Shown piece by piece: positions 1 through 9,034 of a stretch of DNA of 34,630 nucleotides. The position numbers were made by a program, and so were the translations under genes. Location of the stretch: assembly GCA_018883865.1 (NCBI GenBank), contig JAHLFI010000080.1, forward strand, positions 1-34,630. The letters run 5' to 3'. This stretch comes from Candidatus Oceanisphaera merdipullorum. Lineage in GTDB: Bacteria > Pseudomonadota > Gammaproteobacteria > Enterobacterales > Aeromonadaceae. The notes beneath the pieces were generated by a model. The model did not search any database, was not told the DNA's origin, and saw only the letters and a program-made list of their open reading frames with translations. Position 1 is the first letter of the stretch, and every line of letters begins with the position of its first letter.

Positions 1-2
1 CC

Positions 3-1640
3 AGCGGTATTAACCTTAATATCGCAAGCCAGCGCGAGCCTTTGTTTCAGCAGCTAGCACGCCTAGCAAATAAGCAATGGCAAGCTGCATCCTTGCTAGC
101 AGAACCGAGCATTGAGCCATTCACTGTTCAGCCGGTACTCAGCCCACAAGATAATCGCCAAGTGGTGGGTCAGGTAGTCATGGCCAGTCCGACTCAGGCA
201 ACACAAGCCGTCACTTATGCCCAAGCGGCATTTGTTGCTTGGCGCGATAAACCGGTGAGCGAGCGCGCCCAAATGCTGGAACGTTTGGCGGGTTTACTTG
301 ATGAGCATCAAGCGGAACTCATTTCGCTGTGCACCAGAGAGGCGGGCAAGTTATTGCAAGATGGCATAGATGAAGTGCGCGAAGCGGTAGATTTTTGCCG
401 CTATTACGCCAACCTTGCTCGCAGTGTAATGGCGCCGACTCTGTTGCCCGGCTACACAGGCGAGCACAATACGCTGCTCGCCCAAGGTCGCGGCGTCTTC
501 GTCTGTATTAGCCCCTGGAACTTTCCGTTGGCGATCTTTATCGGCCAAGTGAGTGCCGCCTTAGTCACCGGCAATACGGTTATCGCCAAACCCGCGGCGC
601 AAACCTGTTTAATTGCTCATCTGGCCACACAACTGGCGCACCTTGCCGGCATTCCCCAAGCCGTGTTGCAACTGGTGATCGGCGACGGCGCCAGCATTGG
701 CCAGGCCTTAATTGCCGACTCCCGTATCAGTGGCGTTTGCTTTACCGGCTCGACCGCTACGGCGCAGCACATTAATCGCACCTTGGCCGATCGTCCCTTA
801 GCCAAAAAAAATAGTGCCATTATTCCGTTTATCGCCGAAACCGGCGGCCAAAACGCCATGATAGTGGACTCCAGCGCCCAGCCCGAGCAAGTGGTGCGTG
901 ACGTAATACGCGCCGCCTTTCAAAGTGCCGGCCAGCGCTGCTCAGCACTGCGGGTACTCTACTTACAAAGCGATATCTATGATCGCGTGCTCACCTTACT
1001 AAGCGGCGCCATGGCCGAGCTTAGCGTCGGCGACCCCGCCTTTTGGAGCACAGACGTGGGGCCAGTTATAGATAAATCGGCTCACGCCAAACTGACCGAG
1101 CACATCCAGCAAATGCAGGCCGCTGGCAAAACCCTGATCGCCCAAACGCCGCTCGGCACCGACTTTGAACATGGCCATTATATCTCCCCCACTTTGATAG
1201 CCATAGAAGCCATCAGTGAACTCAGCCAAGAGCATTTTGGCCCCATTCTGCATGTCGTGCGTTTTAACGCTGACCAAATTGAACAGGTCATCGACGACAT
1301 CAACCATACCGGTTATGGCCTAACGCTCGGCATTCACAGTCGCAACGAGCGCTTTGCCCAGCATATTGCTAGCCGCGCCAACGTAGGCAACATTTATATC
1401 AATCGAGACCAAATTGGCGCCATGGTCGGCGTACAACCCTTCGGTGGCCAAGGTTTATCGGGCACAGGCCCCAAAGCCGGTGGCCCACATTATCTGACCC
1501 GCTTCATTACCGAAAAAACCATTAGCCACAACACCGCAGCCATAGGCGGTAATGCCAGCTTGCTCTCGCAAGAAGAAAGATTAGAGGAAGGTAAGCGCAC
1601 TAATATAAATAATGGAGCTCATGAAAATGAACGGGGTTAA
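3..1640 (+). CDS. putA: PutA, C-terminal part (L-glutamate-gamma-semialdehyde dehydrogenase domain), cut by window start
   Basis: The reading frame is already open at the first bases, so this is the 3' part of a longer gene. The protein is an NAD-dependent aldehyde dehydrogenase. It has the cofactor-binding SPWNFPLAIF stretch, the GSTATAQ nucleotide loop, the general-base glutamate in ETGGQNAMIV and the catalytic cysteine in AGQRCSALR, then the PFGGQGLSGTGPKAGGP motif of the P5C dehydrogenase family. These motifs and the residues before them match the C-terminal half of bifunctional proline utilisation protein A, which oxidises proline to glutamate at the membrane. The proline dehydrogenase domain must lie upstream, outside the window. 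The last ~20 residues (after GGNASLL) are extra and charged compared with E. coli PutA. A stand-alone P5C dehydrogenase is possible but less likely. Confidence 0.88.
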   Translation, partial: SGINLNIASQREPLFQQLARLANKQWQAASLLAEPSIEPFTVQPVLSPQDNRQVVGQVVMASPTQATQAVTYAQAAFVAWRDKPVSERAQMLERLAGLLDEHQAELISLCTREAGKLLQDGIDEVREAVDFCRYYANLARSVMAPTLLPGYTGEHNTLLAQGRGVFVCISPWNFPLAIFIGQVSAALVTGNTVIAKPAAQTCLIAHLATQLAHLAGIPQAVLQLVIGDGASIGQALIADSRISGVCFTGSTATAQHINRTLADRPLAKKNSAIIPFIAETGGQNAMIVDSSAQPEQVVRDVIRAAFQSAGQRCSALRVLYLQSDIYDRVLTLLSGAMAELSVGDPAFWSTDVGPVIDKSAHAKLTEHIQQMQAAGKTLIAQTPLGTDFEHGHYISPTLIAIEAISELSQEHFGPILHVVRFNADQIEQVIDDINHTGYGLTLGIHSRNERFAQHIASRANVGNIYINRDQIGAMVGVQPFGGQGLSGTGPKAGGPHYLTRFITEKTISHNTAAIGGNASLLSQEERLEEGKRTNINNGAHENERG

Positions 1641-1865
1641 GCATTAAGCACTTACATGCTGCTGTGATTATGGCTATGAGTGTGACTATTACCACAGCAT
1701 TACTATGGTCTAATAGATAAGTGAAATGGACTCAACTAGGCTGACGGTTAACCGACGAGATTCTATTGTTATGACCCTATATAATCCAAGGGTAATGCTA
1801 ATAAGAAAGTGTAATCAGCACACAAAAACAACCACCCCTACACTCTGCGTCACAAGGAGAGCGTC
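1641..1865 (+). promoter_or_regulatory. Intergenic region with probable fdnG promoter and strong RBS
   Basis: This 225-bp gap separates putA from fdnG. A TATAAT box at 1780-1785 could be a -10 element, but I see no good -35 partner and no clear FNR or NarL site. AAGGAG at 1854-1859, six bases before the ATG at 1866, is a good ribosome binding site and fixes the fdnG start. No gene is visible in the gap. Confidence 0.45.
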
Positions 1866-4800
1866 ATGAGCAATGTCAGTAGACGCGACTTTTTTAAGAT
1901 CACGGGTGCCACCCTAGCCACGTCCAGTATGGCGTTGCTAGGCATGACACCGACCCCCGCCTTGGCGGCGGCGCGACAATATAAGTTGTTGCGCGCCACC
2001 GAAACTCGCAGCACCTGCCCCTATTGCTCCGTTGCCTGCGGCATTTTGGTGTACAGCATGGGCGATGGCGCCAAAAACGCCAAGCCGAGCGTAATGCACA
2101 TCGAAGGCGACCACGATCATCCGGTTAACCGTGGCACCCTGTGCCCGAAAGGCGCCGGTCTGGTGGACTTTATTCACAGCCCCAACCGTCTGACCTTTCC
2201 CGAATATCGCGCCCCCGGTTCCGATACTTGGCAGCGCATCTCTTGGGATCAGGCCTATAGCCGTATCTCAACATTAATGAAAGACGATCGCGATGCGAAC
2301 TTCATTCAACAAACTGATGACGGAAAAACCGTTAATCGCTGGGTCACCACCGGCATGCTGGCGGCCTCTGCCAGTAGTAACGAAGTGGGTTATATCACCC
2401 ATAAAGTAATACGTCCCTTAGGGATGCTGGCACTCGATAACCAAGCACGCGTTTGACACGGTCCTACGGTGGCAGGTCTTGCCCCAACATTTGGCCGTGG
2501 CGCTATGACGAATCATTGGGTCGATATTAAAAATGCCGACGTTATTCTGATCATGGGCGGCAATGCCGCCGAAGCCCACCCTTGTGGCTTTAAATGGGTA
2601 ACTGAAGCTAAGGCACATAACAATGCCACGCTGATCGTGGTCGATCCGCGCTTTAACCGCTCAGCCTCGGTGGCTGACGTGTATGCGCCGATCCGTACCG
2701 GTACCGATATCGTCTTTTTAGGCGGGGTTATCAAGTATCTGCTTGATACCAATCAGATCCAGCATGAATACGTCAAAAACTACACCGATATGTCGTTCTT
2801 GGTCGATGAAAACTTCGACTTCGAAAACGGGATATTTTCTGGCTATGACGAAGACACCAGTCACTACGATAAATCCAGCTGGGATTACCAACTGGATGAA
2901 CAAGGTGAGGTCATTGCCGATCCTAGCTTGCAGCATCCGCGCTGTGTTTATCAGCTGCTAAAGCAACATTATCAACGTTATACGCCTGAAATGGTGGCGC
3001 GGGTGTGTGGCACACCTATCCCTAAGTTTAATCAGATATGTGAGCTACTGGCTTCTACGCATACTCCAGATCGTGCGGGAACCATCCTCTATGCCTTAGG
3101 TTGGACTCAGCACTCTATCGGTTCGCAGATCATTCGTACCGGCGCCATGATGCAGCTATTGCTGGGTAACATCGGCATTGCCGGTGGCGGCATGAACGCG
3201 CTGCGTGGTCACTCTAATATCCAAGGCTTAACGGATTTAGGTCTAATGACCAATCTGCTGCCGGGCTATATGACACTGCCTAATGAAGCCGAGCAGGATT
3301 TTGATGGCTATATTGCCAAACGCACGCAAAAACCGCTGCGCCCAAATCAGCTGAGCTATTGGCAGAACTATAAAAAGTTCCACGTTAGTCTGGCCAAAGC
3401 TTGGTGGGGCGATCACGCGCAAGAAGAAAATAACTACGCGTATGATCTGCTGCCCAAGCTGGATAAACCCTATGACATGCTGCAAGTTTATGAGCTGATG
3501 AACCAAGGCAAGATGAACGGTTATATCTGTCAGGGCTTTAACCCACTAGCCGCGGCACCGAACAAAGCTAAGATGATCACGTCATTATCGCAGCTGAAGT
3601 TCATGGTGATCATGGATCCACTGGCCACCGAAACCTCAGAGTTTTGGCGCAACATGGGTGAGTCGAACGATGTGAACTCAGCGGATATTCAAACCGAAGT
3701 ATTCCGCCTGCCGACCTCCTGCTTTGCCGAAGAAGACGGCACCCTAGTGAACTCGGGGCGCTGGCTGCAATGGCACTGGAAAGCCGCGGAGCCACCGGGA
3801 GAAGCCAAGACTGATATCGAAATCATGGCCACCTTGTATCAACATATTCGTGGTCTTTACGAGCAAGAAGGCGGCGTCTTTGCCGAACCTATTACTCAAC
3901 TGTCTTGGCCTTACGCCAACCCCTACCACCCTACGTCTGAAGAGTTGGCAAAAGAGCTAAATGGCCGCGCCTTAACCGATCTGTTAGATGGTGAAGGCAA
4001 GGTGATGCGCAAGGCCGGCGAGCAATTAGCCAGCTTTGCTGAAATGCGTGATGACGGCTCCACCTTGAGTGGCTGCTGGATTTACGCGGGCTCTTGGACC
4101 GAAGCCGGCAATATGATGGCGCGCCGTGACAGCAGTGACCCCACAGGTATCGGTCAAACGCTGAACTGGGCTTGGGCATGGCCGGCTAACCGCCGCGTGC
4201 TCTATAACCGTGCTTCTTGTGATCTCCAAGGCAAGCCGTTCGATCCACGTCGATCACTGGTGCACTGGGATGGTAGTAAATGGACGGGGTCTGATGTGCC
4301 GGACTTTAAAGGCAATGAGCCGCCAGAAAATGGCATGGGCCCTTTCATCATGAACCCAGAGGGCGTGGCACGCTTTTTTGCGCGGGATAAGATGGCAGAA
4401 GGTCCGTTCCCGACCCATTACGAGCCCTTTGAAACGCCGCTCGGTTATAACCCCTTGTTTAAGGACAATGCAAAAGCCACCAATAATCCGGCCGCCCGCT
4501 TGTTTGACGACGACAGGGCCACACTCGGCACGGCCGATAACTTCCCCTACGTGGGCACTACTTATCGCCTGACCGAGCACTTTCACTACTGGAGCAAGAA
4601 CGTGCAGCTGAACGCCATTATTCAGCCGCAACAGTTTGTGGAAATTGGTGCCGAGCTGGCCAGTGAGTTGGGCATTACAGAGGGCGACGTGGTTAAGGTG
4701 TCTTCCCATCGTGGCTACATTAAAGCCAAGGCGGTGGTCACCAAGCGGATCCGCGGGCTAGACATAGACGGCAAGCGGGTGCATCACATCGGCATTCCCA

Positions 4801-4928
4801 TTCACTGGGGCTTTGTGGGCTTAACCAAACCCGGCTTCTTAGCCAACACACTCACGCCTTCGGTCGGGGACGCTAACTCACAAACACCTGAGTTTAAGTC
4901 CTTCTTAGTCAATGTCGAAAAGGTGTAG
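1866..4928 (+). CDS. fdnG: Formate dehydrogenase-N/O type major subunit (molybdopterin, selenocysteine)
   Basis: This catalytic subunit of the membrane-bound respiratory formate dehydrogenase oxidises formate to CO2 in the periplasm and passes electrons to the beta subunit. The N-terminus has a Tat signal (SRRDFFK, residues 5-11, then a hydrophobic stretch). The [4Fe-4S] ligands are CPYCSVACG (residues 51-58) and C93 in TLCPKG. An in-frame TGA at 2454-2456, in the context QARV-U-HGPTVAGL, encodes selenocysteine 197, at the site occupied by Sec196 in E. coli FdnG. Read through, the protein is 1020 residues, the family's usual length, with no frameshift. Without read-through it splits into 196 and ~820 residue pieces. 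The RBS AAGGAG precedes the start. It heads the fdnGHI operon, and the sel and fdh genes downstream supply its maturation. Sequence alone does not distinguish the FdnG and FdoG paralogues. Confidence 0.96.
2454..2485 (+). promoter_or_regulatory. Selenocysteine UGA codon with bacterial SECIS hairpin
   Basis: The UGA is followed 11 nt later by a hairpin at 2468-2485. Its upper stem GGCA (2471-2474) pairs with TGCC (2480-2483) around the apical loop GGTCT. Below that, two G-C pairs flank a bulged T at 2470. The GGUCU loop and bulged U are the features SelB recognises in the E. coli fdhF and fdnG elements. The hairpin lies inside the coding sequence, as is normal in bacteria. Confidence 0.92.
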
Positions 4929-4937
4929 GAGGAAGTC

Positions 4938-5888
4938 ATGGCTTCACAAGGAATGGATATTAAACGTCGCTCGGCGACCACCACACCTTCACCCAGCGTG
5001 CGTCAATCCCCCGTGCAAGGCGGGGGCGTGGCCAAGCTAATTGATGTGTCGCAATGCATAGGTTGCAAGGCCTGTCAGGTGGCATGCATGGAGTGGAACG
5101 ACCTGCGGGACGAAGTTGGCAATAACGTGGGCGTCTACGACAACCCGGCCGACATGACCGAAAACAGCTGGACTGTGATGCGCTTTTCCGAATACGAAAA
5201 AGACGACGGCGATCTGGAATGGTTGATCCGCAAAGACGGCTGCATGCACTGTGAGGATCCGGGCTGCCTAAAAGCCTGCCCGTCGCCCGGTGCCATAGTG
5301 CAGCACGCCAACGGCATCGTCGACTTCAACCAAGAAAACTGCATCGGCTGTGGTTACTGCGTCACCGGTTGCCCGTTTGATGTGCCACGTATTTCTAAAA
5401 CCGACAAGAAAGCCTACAAGTGCAACTTGTGTGTGGACCGCGTTTCCGTAGGCCAAGAACCGGCCTGTGTAAAAACCTGCCCCACGGGCGCCATCTCTTT
5501 TGGCTCCAAAGATGAGATGCACCATCACGCTGCTGAGCGCATTAGCGATCTGAAATCTCGCGGTTATGACAATGCTGGCTTGTACGATCCCGAAGGCGTG
5601 GGCGGCACTCATGTGATGTATGTACTGCATCACGCAGATAAACCCCAGCTTTACAGCGGCTTGCCAAAGGCGCCCAAGATCAGCGCCATTGTCTCGCTGT
5701 GGAAGGGCCCAGCCAAACCCATTGGCGTGGCGGCCATGGTACTCACCGCCCTGGTGGGGGCTGCGCACTATATTCGCAACCGCCCTTCTGAGGTGAGCAA
5801 AGCCGACGAGCTGGCGGCCAAACATGCGGCGGAACTGGTGGCGCTGCAGGCACAAGAGCAGGCGGCCAAGGAGGAAAAGCATGACTAA
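4938..5888 (+). CDS. fdnH: Formate dehydrogenase iron-sulfur (beta) subunit
   Basis: This 316-residue electron-transfer subunit carries electrons from the molybdenum/selenocysteine subunit to cytochrome b. Four cysteine clusters of 4Fe-4S ferredoxin type are visible: [37 protein letters not shown] and CNLCVDR...CVKTCPTGA. Near the C-terminus a hydrophobic segment ([19 protein letters not shown]) is the single membrane anchor, with a charged Ala/Glu-rich tail behind it. It starts 9 bp after fdnG with GGAGGAAG as RBS, and its last 8 bases overlap the start of fdnI (ATGACTAA), which implies translational coupling. It has no signal peptide; it is expected to be exported together with FdnG by the Tat system, as is known for E. 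coli. Confidence 0.95.
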   Translation: MASQGMDIKRRSATTTPSPSVRQSPVQGGGVAKLIDVSQCIGCKACQVACMEWNDLRDEVGNNVGVYDNPADMTENSWTVMRFSEYEKDDGDLEWLIRKDGCMHCEDPGCLKACPSPGAIVQHANGIVDFNQENCIGCGYCVTGCPFDVPRISKTDKKAYKCNLCVDRVSVGQEPACVKTCPTGAISFGSKDEMHHHAAERISDLKSRGYDNAGLYDPEGVGGTHVMYVLHHADKPQLYSGLPKAPKISAIVSLWKGPAKPIGVAAMVLTALVGAAHYIRNRPSEVSKADELAAKHAAELVALQAQEQAAKEEKHD

Positions 5889-6513
5889 CGAAGAGCAGGA
5901 GATCGTACGCTACACGGCTAATCAGCGACTTAATCACTGGCTGATTGCTCTAAGTTTCGTACTGTTGGCTATTTCGGGCTTGGCATTATTTCACCCAAGC
6001 CTATTTTGGCTGAGCAATCTATTAGGGGGTGGCACTTGGACGCGAATATTGCACCCCTTTATTGGCGTTGTGATGTTTGTCAGCTTCTTCAGTTTTTCGC
6101 TGCAACTGTGGCGAGAAAACTGCATAACGGCGGATGATGTGGAATGGTTAAAGGCCGTGCCTAAGGTTATCTCCCATCAAGAGGCAGGTGTGCCCGAAGC
6201 TGGCCATTATAACGGCGGCCAGAAAGTGCTGTATTGGGTGTTAATAGTGCTGATGCTGGGCTTGCTGGCATCTGGCGTTGTGATGTGGCGGGCTTATTTC
6301 GGATTTCCGGTAGAAGCAATCCGCTGGGCGTCCATGCTGCATGCGCTGTTTGCCTTAATACTAGTCTGCGCCATTATCGTGCACGCCTATGCGGGTTTTT
6401 GGGTGAAAGGTTCGGTGCGCGCCATGACCCGTGGCACGGTTACGCCGGGCTGGGCGTGGAAGCATCACCGCAAGTGGTACCGCAAGAAACTGCGTGACTC
6501 GTCACTAAAGTAA
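5881..6513 (+). CDS. fdnI: Formate dehydrogenase cytochrome b556 (gamma) subunit
   Basis: This 210-residue membrane cytochrome b passes electrons from FdnH to the quinone pool. It has about four transmembrane segments ([70 protein letters not shown]). Candidate haem histidines are in RLNHW, ILHPF, MLHAL and VHAYAGF. I chose the ATG at 5881 because it follows GGAGG at 5869-5873, overlaps the fdnH stop, and gives the family's N-terminus. A longer in-frame opening upstream lies inside fdnH and is not needed. Confidence 0.94.
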   Translation: MTNEEQEIVRYTANQRLNHWLIALSFVLLAISGLALFHPSLFWLSNLLGGGTWTRILHPFIGVVMFVSFFSFSLQLWRENCITADDVEWLKAVPKVISHQEAGVPEAGHYNGGQKVLYWVLIVLMLGLLASGVVMWRAYFGFPVEAIRWASMLHALFALILVCAIIVHAYAGFWVKGSVRAMTRGTVTPGWAWKHHRKWYRKKLRDSSLK

Positions 6514-6547
6514 ACATATGGGTCCTTAATTGGAACACCTAACACGT

Positions 6548-6580
6548 CGTCAAATGATACCCTTTGTTTGACGGCTTTTT
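6548..6580 (+). terminator. Probable rho-independent terminator after fdnGHI
   Basis: CGTCAAA (6548-6554) pairs with TTTGACG (6567-6573) around a 12-nt loop, followed by GC and five T residues. It is modest in strength and lies between fdnI and fdhE, so it probably separates or attenuates the two transcripts. Confidence 0.6.
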
Positions 6581-6647
6581 ATCTCTTACGTGCTGATGCA
6601 GACCCGAGCAGATACAAACAAGCGCCGACTTCACTCAAGGAGTGTTC

Positions 6648-7574
6648 ATGCAACGAATTCTTACCCGTGGCGAAATAGAAACTCTGGATCGCACCAGCAT
6701 AGTGCGCCTCATACTTGCCGCGCCCGACACCTTTAGCATTCGTGCCCAGCGGCTGCGAGACTTAAGCACAGATAATCCGATTGAGGATTATCTGTTATTG
6801 ATTGCCCTGCTGGCAGATGCACAGCAAGCGGTATTTGCACAAGACTGGTCGCTAACTGCCATCGACGAAACTCAGCTTGCTCAAGCGCAAGCCCACGGCA
6901 TGCCACCTTTTAGCCACCGCAGCACCCCAAGAGACCCCGTTTGGCGTGAGATATTAACCGCCATTATCGAGCAGCTGTTAAACGCTAGCCTGCCCGATGC
7001 CGTGCGCGAGAACCTAGCACAATTGCTGGATGACACAATAAATAGCCCTGAGCTCATAGAACAAGAAGGCGATGCCTTACTCAATCAAGCGCTCGAAAAC
7101 ATCGATGCTGCCCGTGCGCCCTTTATTATGGCCGCCTTGCAAGTTTACTGGAGCCAGTTAGTGGCAGGGCTCGACAGTAAAAAAATTCCCGCGCACACAC
7201 CCTTTGGCCTCTGCCCTTGCTGTGGCAGCCAGCCGGTGTCGAGCACAGTACTGCTGGGCGGACCAAAAGAGCAAATTCGTTATGCCACCTGCTCTTTATG
7301 CTCGAGCCAATGGCATATAGTGCGCGTGGTTTGCACCCATTGTGAAGACACCAAAAAAGTGGCGTATCACTCGCTGGAGGAAGGCAGAGCCGGCATCAAG
7401 GCAGAATCCTGCGATGCGTGTCAGCGTTACCGCAAGATTTTCTATCTCGATAAAGAGCAGTTCGCCGAAGCCTTTGCCGATGATCTAGCTAGCCTGCCGT
7501 TGGATATTTTAATGGGCGAAGTGCAGTTTTATCGCGCCAATAACAATCCTTATCTTTGGCAACTGGCTGAATAA
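6648..7574 (+). CDS. fdhE: Formate dehydrogenase accessory protein FdhE
   Basis: FdhE is a cytoplasmic chaperone needed for assembly of the respiratory, Tat-exported formate dehydrogenases. The C-terminal half carries the family's four CxxC pairs (CPCCGSQ, CSLCSSQWH, CTHCEDT, CDACQRY), which bind iron in E. coli FdhE. Length (308 residues) is typical. I chose ATG 6648 because AAGGAG at 6637-6642 sits five bases upstream; an in-frame GTG at 6642 overlaps that RBS and is unlikely. The stop is 2 bp before selA, so fdhE-selA-selB form one operon. Confidence 0.93.
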   Translation: MQRILTRGEIETLDRTSIVRLILAAPDTFSIRAQRLRDLSTDNPIEDYLLLIALLADAQQAVFAQDWSLTAIDETQLAQAQAHGMPPFSHRSTPRDPVWREILTAIIEQLLNASLPDAVRENLAQLLDDTINSPELIEQEGDALLNQALENIDAARAPFIMAALQVYWSQLVAGLDSKKIPAHTPFGLCPCCGSQPVSSTVLLGGPKEQIRYATCSLCSSQWHIVRVVCTHCEDTKKVAYHSLEEGRAGIKAESCDACQRYRKIFYLDKEQFAEAFADDLASLPLDILMGEVQFYRANNNPYLWQLAE

Positions 7575-7576
7575 TC

Positions 7577-9034
7577 ATGAACCTACCCACTTCTTTTCTC
7601 GCCACACATCCCCTTGCCCAGCCGGCAGATTTGCCAGCTTTGGATAAAGTGCTGCACAGAGCTGAGTTAGCCGCGGCTCTCACGCAGCATGGGCTCACGC
7701 TGGTTACGCAACAACTGCGCTTGCTGTTGAGTGAGCTGCGTATTCAAGCTATTGAGCAGCAGCTGGATAAGAGTGCAGTGGAGCCCTCCCATATAATCGC
7801 GCAGCTGATAGAAAAGCTAGACGCATTGACCGCTTCCAAGCTCAAGACTGTCATCAATCTCACCGGCACCGTGCTGCACACCAACTTGGGCCGCGCCTTA
7901 TTACCCGATTGCGCCATAGCGGCGGTGACGCAGGTACTGAGCCAGCCTACCAATCTGGAATTTGACTTAAAGACCGGCAAACGCGGCGACCGAGACGATT
8001 TAATCGAAGCGTTGATCTGCGAGCTGACCGGCGCCGAAGCCGCGACTGTGGTCAATAACAACGCGGCCGCCGTACTGCTAATGCTTAACGCCTTGGCCGC
8101 ACCAAACGCCGTGGCATCAAAAGCAGAAGTGATCGTCTCGCGCGGCGAGCTGGTGGAAATTGGCGGCGCATTTCGTATTCCCGACATTATGAGCAGCGCC
8201 GGCAGCAAGCTGATAGAAGTGGGCACCACTAACCGCACCCATTATGCGGACTATGAGCGCGCCATTTCTGAGTGCACGGCCATGTTGATGAAGGTGCACT
8301 GCAGCAATTATGCGGTGGTGGGTTTCACCAAAGAAACCGCACTCAGTGAGTTAGTCAAACTCGGCCAACAGCATCAAATACCGGTGACCGTAGATTTAGG
8401 CAGCGGCACGCTGGTAGATCTGTCTCAATGGGGGCTGCCTCACGAACCTACCGTAAAAGAAACCATACAAGCAGGTGCGGATTTGGTGACCTTTAGCGGC
8501 GACAAGCTGTTGGGGGGGCCGCAAGCGGGCTTTATTGTCGGGCGTAAAGCATTGATCGACATCATTAAAAAGCATCCCTTAAAACGCGCACTCAGAGTGG
8601 GCAAGCTCACCATGGCGGCGCTGGAATCCGTGTTGTCGTTATATCGCAGCCCAGAATTATTACCGGAGCGTTTAACCACGCTGCGGCTGCTGACTCGTGC
8701 TCAAACAGACATACAACAGCAGGCAAAAGGCTTACAAGCCAGCTTGCAGCATGCAGTCGGCAGTGATTATTCGGTGAGCTGCGAGCCTATGCTCAGTCAA
8801 ATTGGTAGCGGCGCCATGCCGATTGACTCTCTACCGAGCTTCGGCTTAGTGGTTCATTATCAAGGCTCAGATAAAATCAGCCGTCAGATCATGTGGCTTG
8901 AGCACTGGCTGCGCACCCAAGCCCAACCGATTATTGGCCGCATTCATAAAAACGCACTTTACCTAGATTGCCGTTGTTTGAGCGAGCAACAAGCACAACT
9001 GTTGCAAACAACATGGAGCCGCACTCAGTTATGA
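7577..9034 (+). CDS. selA: L-seryl-tRNA(Sec) selenium transferase
   Basis: SelA is a PLP enzyme that converts seryl-tRNA(Sec) into selenocysteyl-tRNA(Sec) with selenophosphate. The signature LTGTVLHTNLGRALLP (from residue ~95) and the PLP-lysine motif FSGDKLLGGPQAG (Lys ~310) are present. The protein is 485 residues, slightly longer than the ~463 of E. coli. Its stop codon overlaps the selB start (ATGA). Together with selB, selC and the UGA-containing fdnG nearby it makes a complete local selenocysteine pathway apart from SelD, the selenophosphate donor enzyme, which is not in this window. Confidence 0.96.
   Translation: MNLPTSFLATHPLAQPADLPALDKVLHRAELAAALTQHGLTLVTQQLRLLLSELRIQAIEQQLDKSAVEPSHIIAQLIEKLDALTASKLKTVINLTGTVLHTNLGRALLPDCAIAAVTQVLSQPTNLEFDLKTGKRGDRDDLIEALICELTGAEAATVVNNNAAAVLLMLNALAAPNAVASKAEVIVSRGELVEIGGAFRIPDIMSSAGSKLIEVGTTNRTHYADYERAISECTAMLMKVHCSNYAVVGFTKETALSELVKLGQQHQIPVTVDLGSGTLVDLSQWGLPHEPTVKETIQAGADLVTFSGDKLLGGPQAGFIVGRKALIDIIKKHPLKRALRVGKLTMAALESVLSLYRSPELLPERLTTLRLLTRAQTDIQQQAKGLQASLQHAVGSDYSVSCEPMLSQIGSGAMPIDSLPSFGLVVHYQGSDKISRQIMWLEHWLRTQAQPIIGRIHKNALYLDCRCLSEQQAQLLQTTWSRTQL

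Noticed and set aside
2454-2456. In-frame stop codon in fdnG as a nonsense mutation
   Set aside because: The position, surrounding residues and SECIS hairpin match the known selenocysteine site, and selA, selB and selC are present.
5268-5882. 204-aa ORF antisense to fdnH
   Set aside because: Shadow of a GC-rich conserved gene; no RBS or family match.
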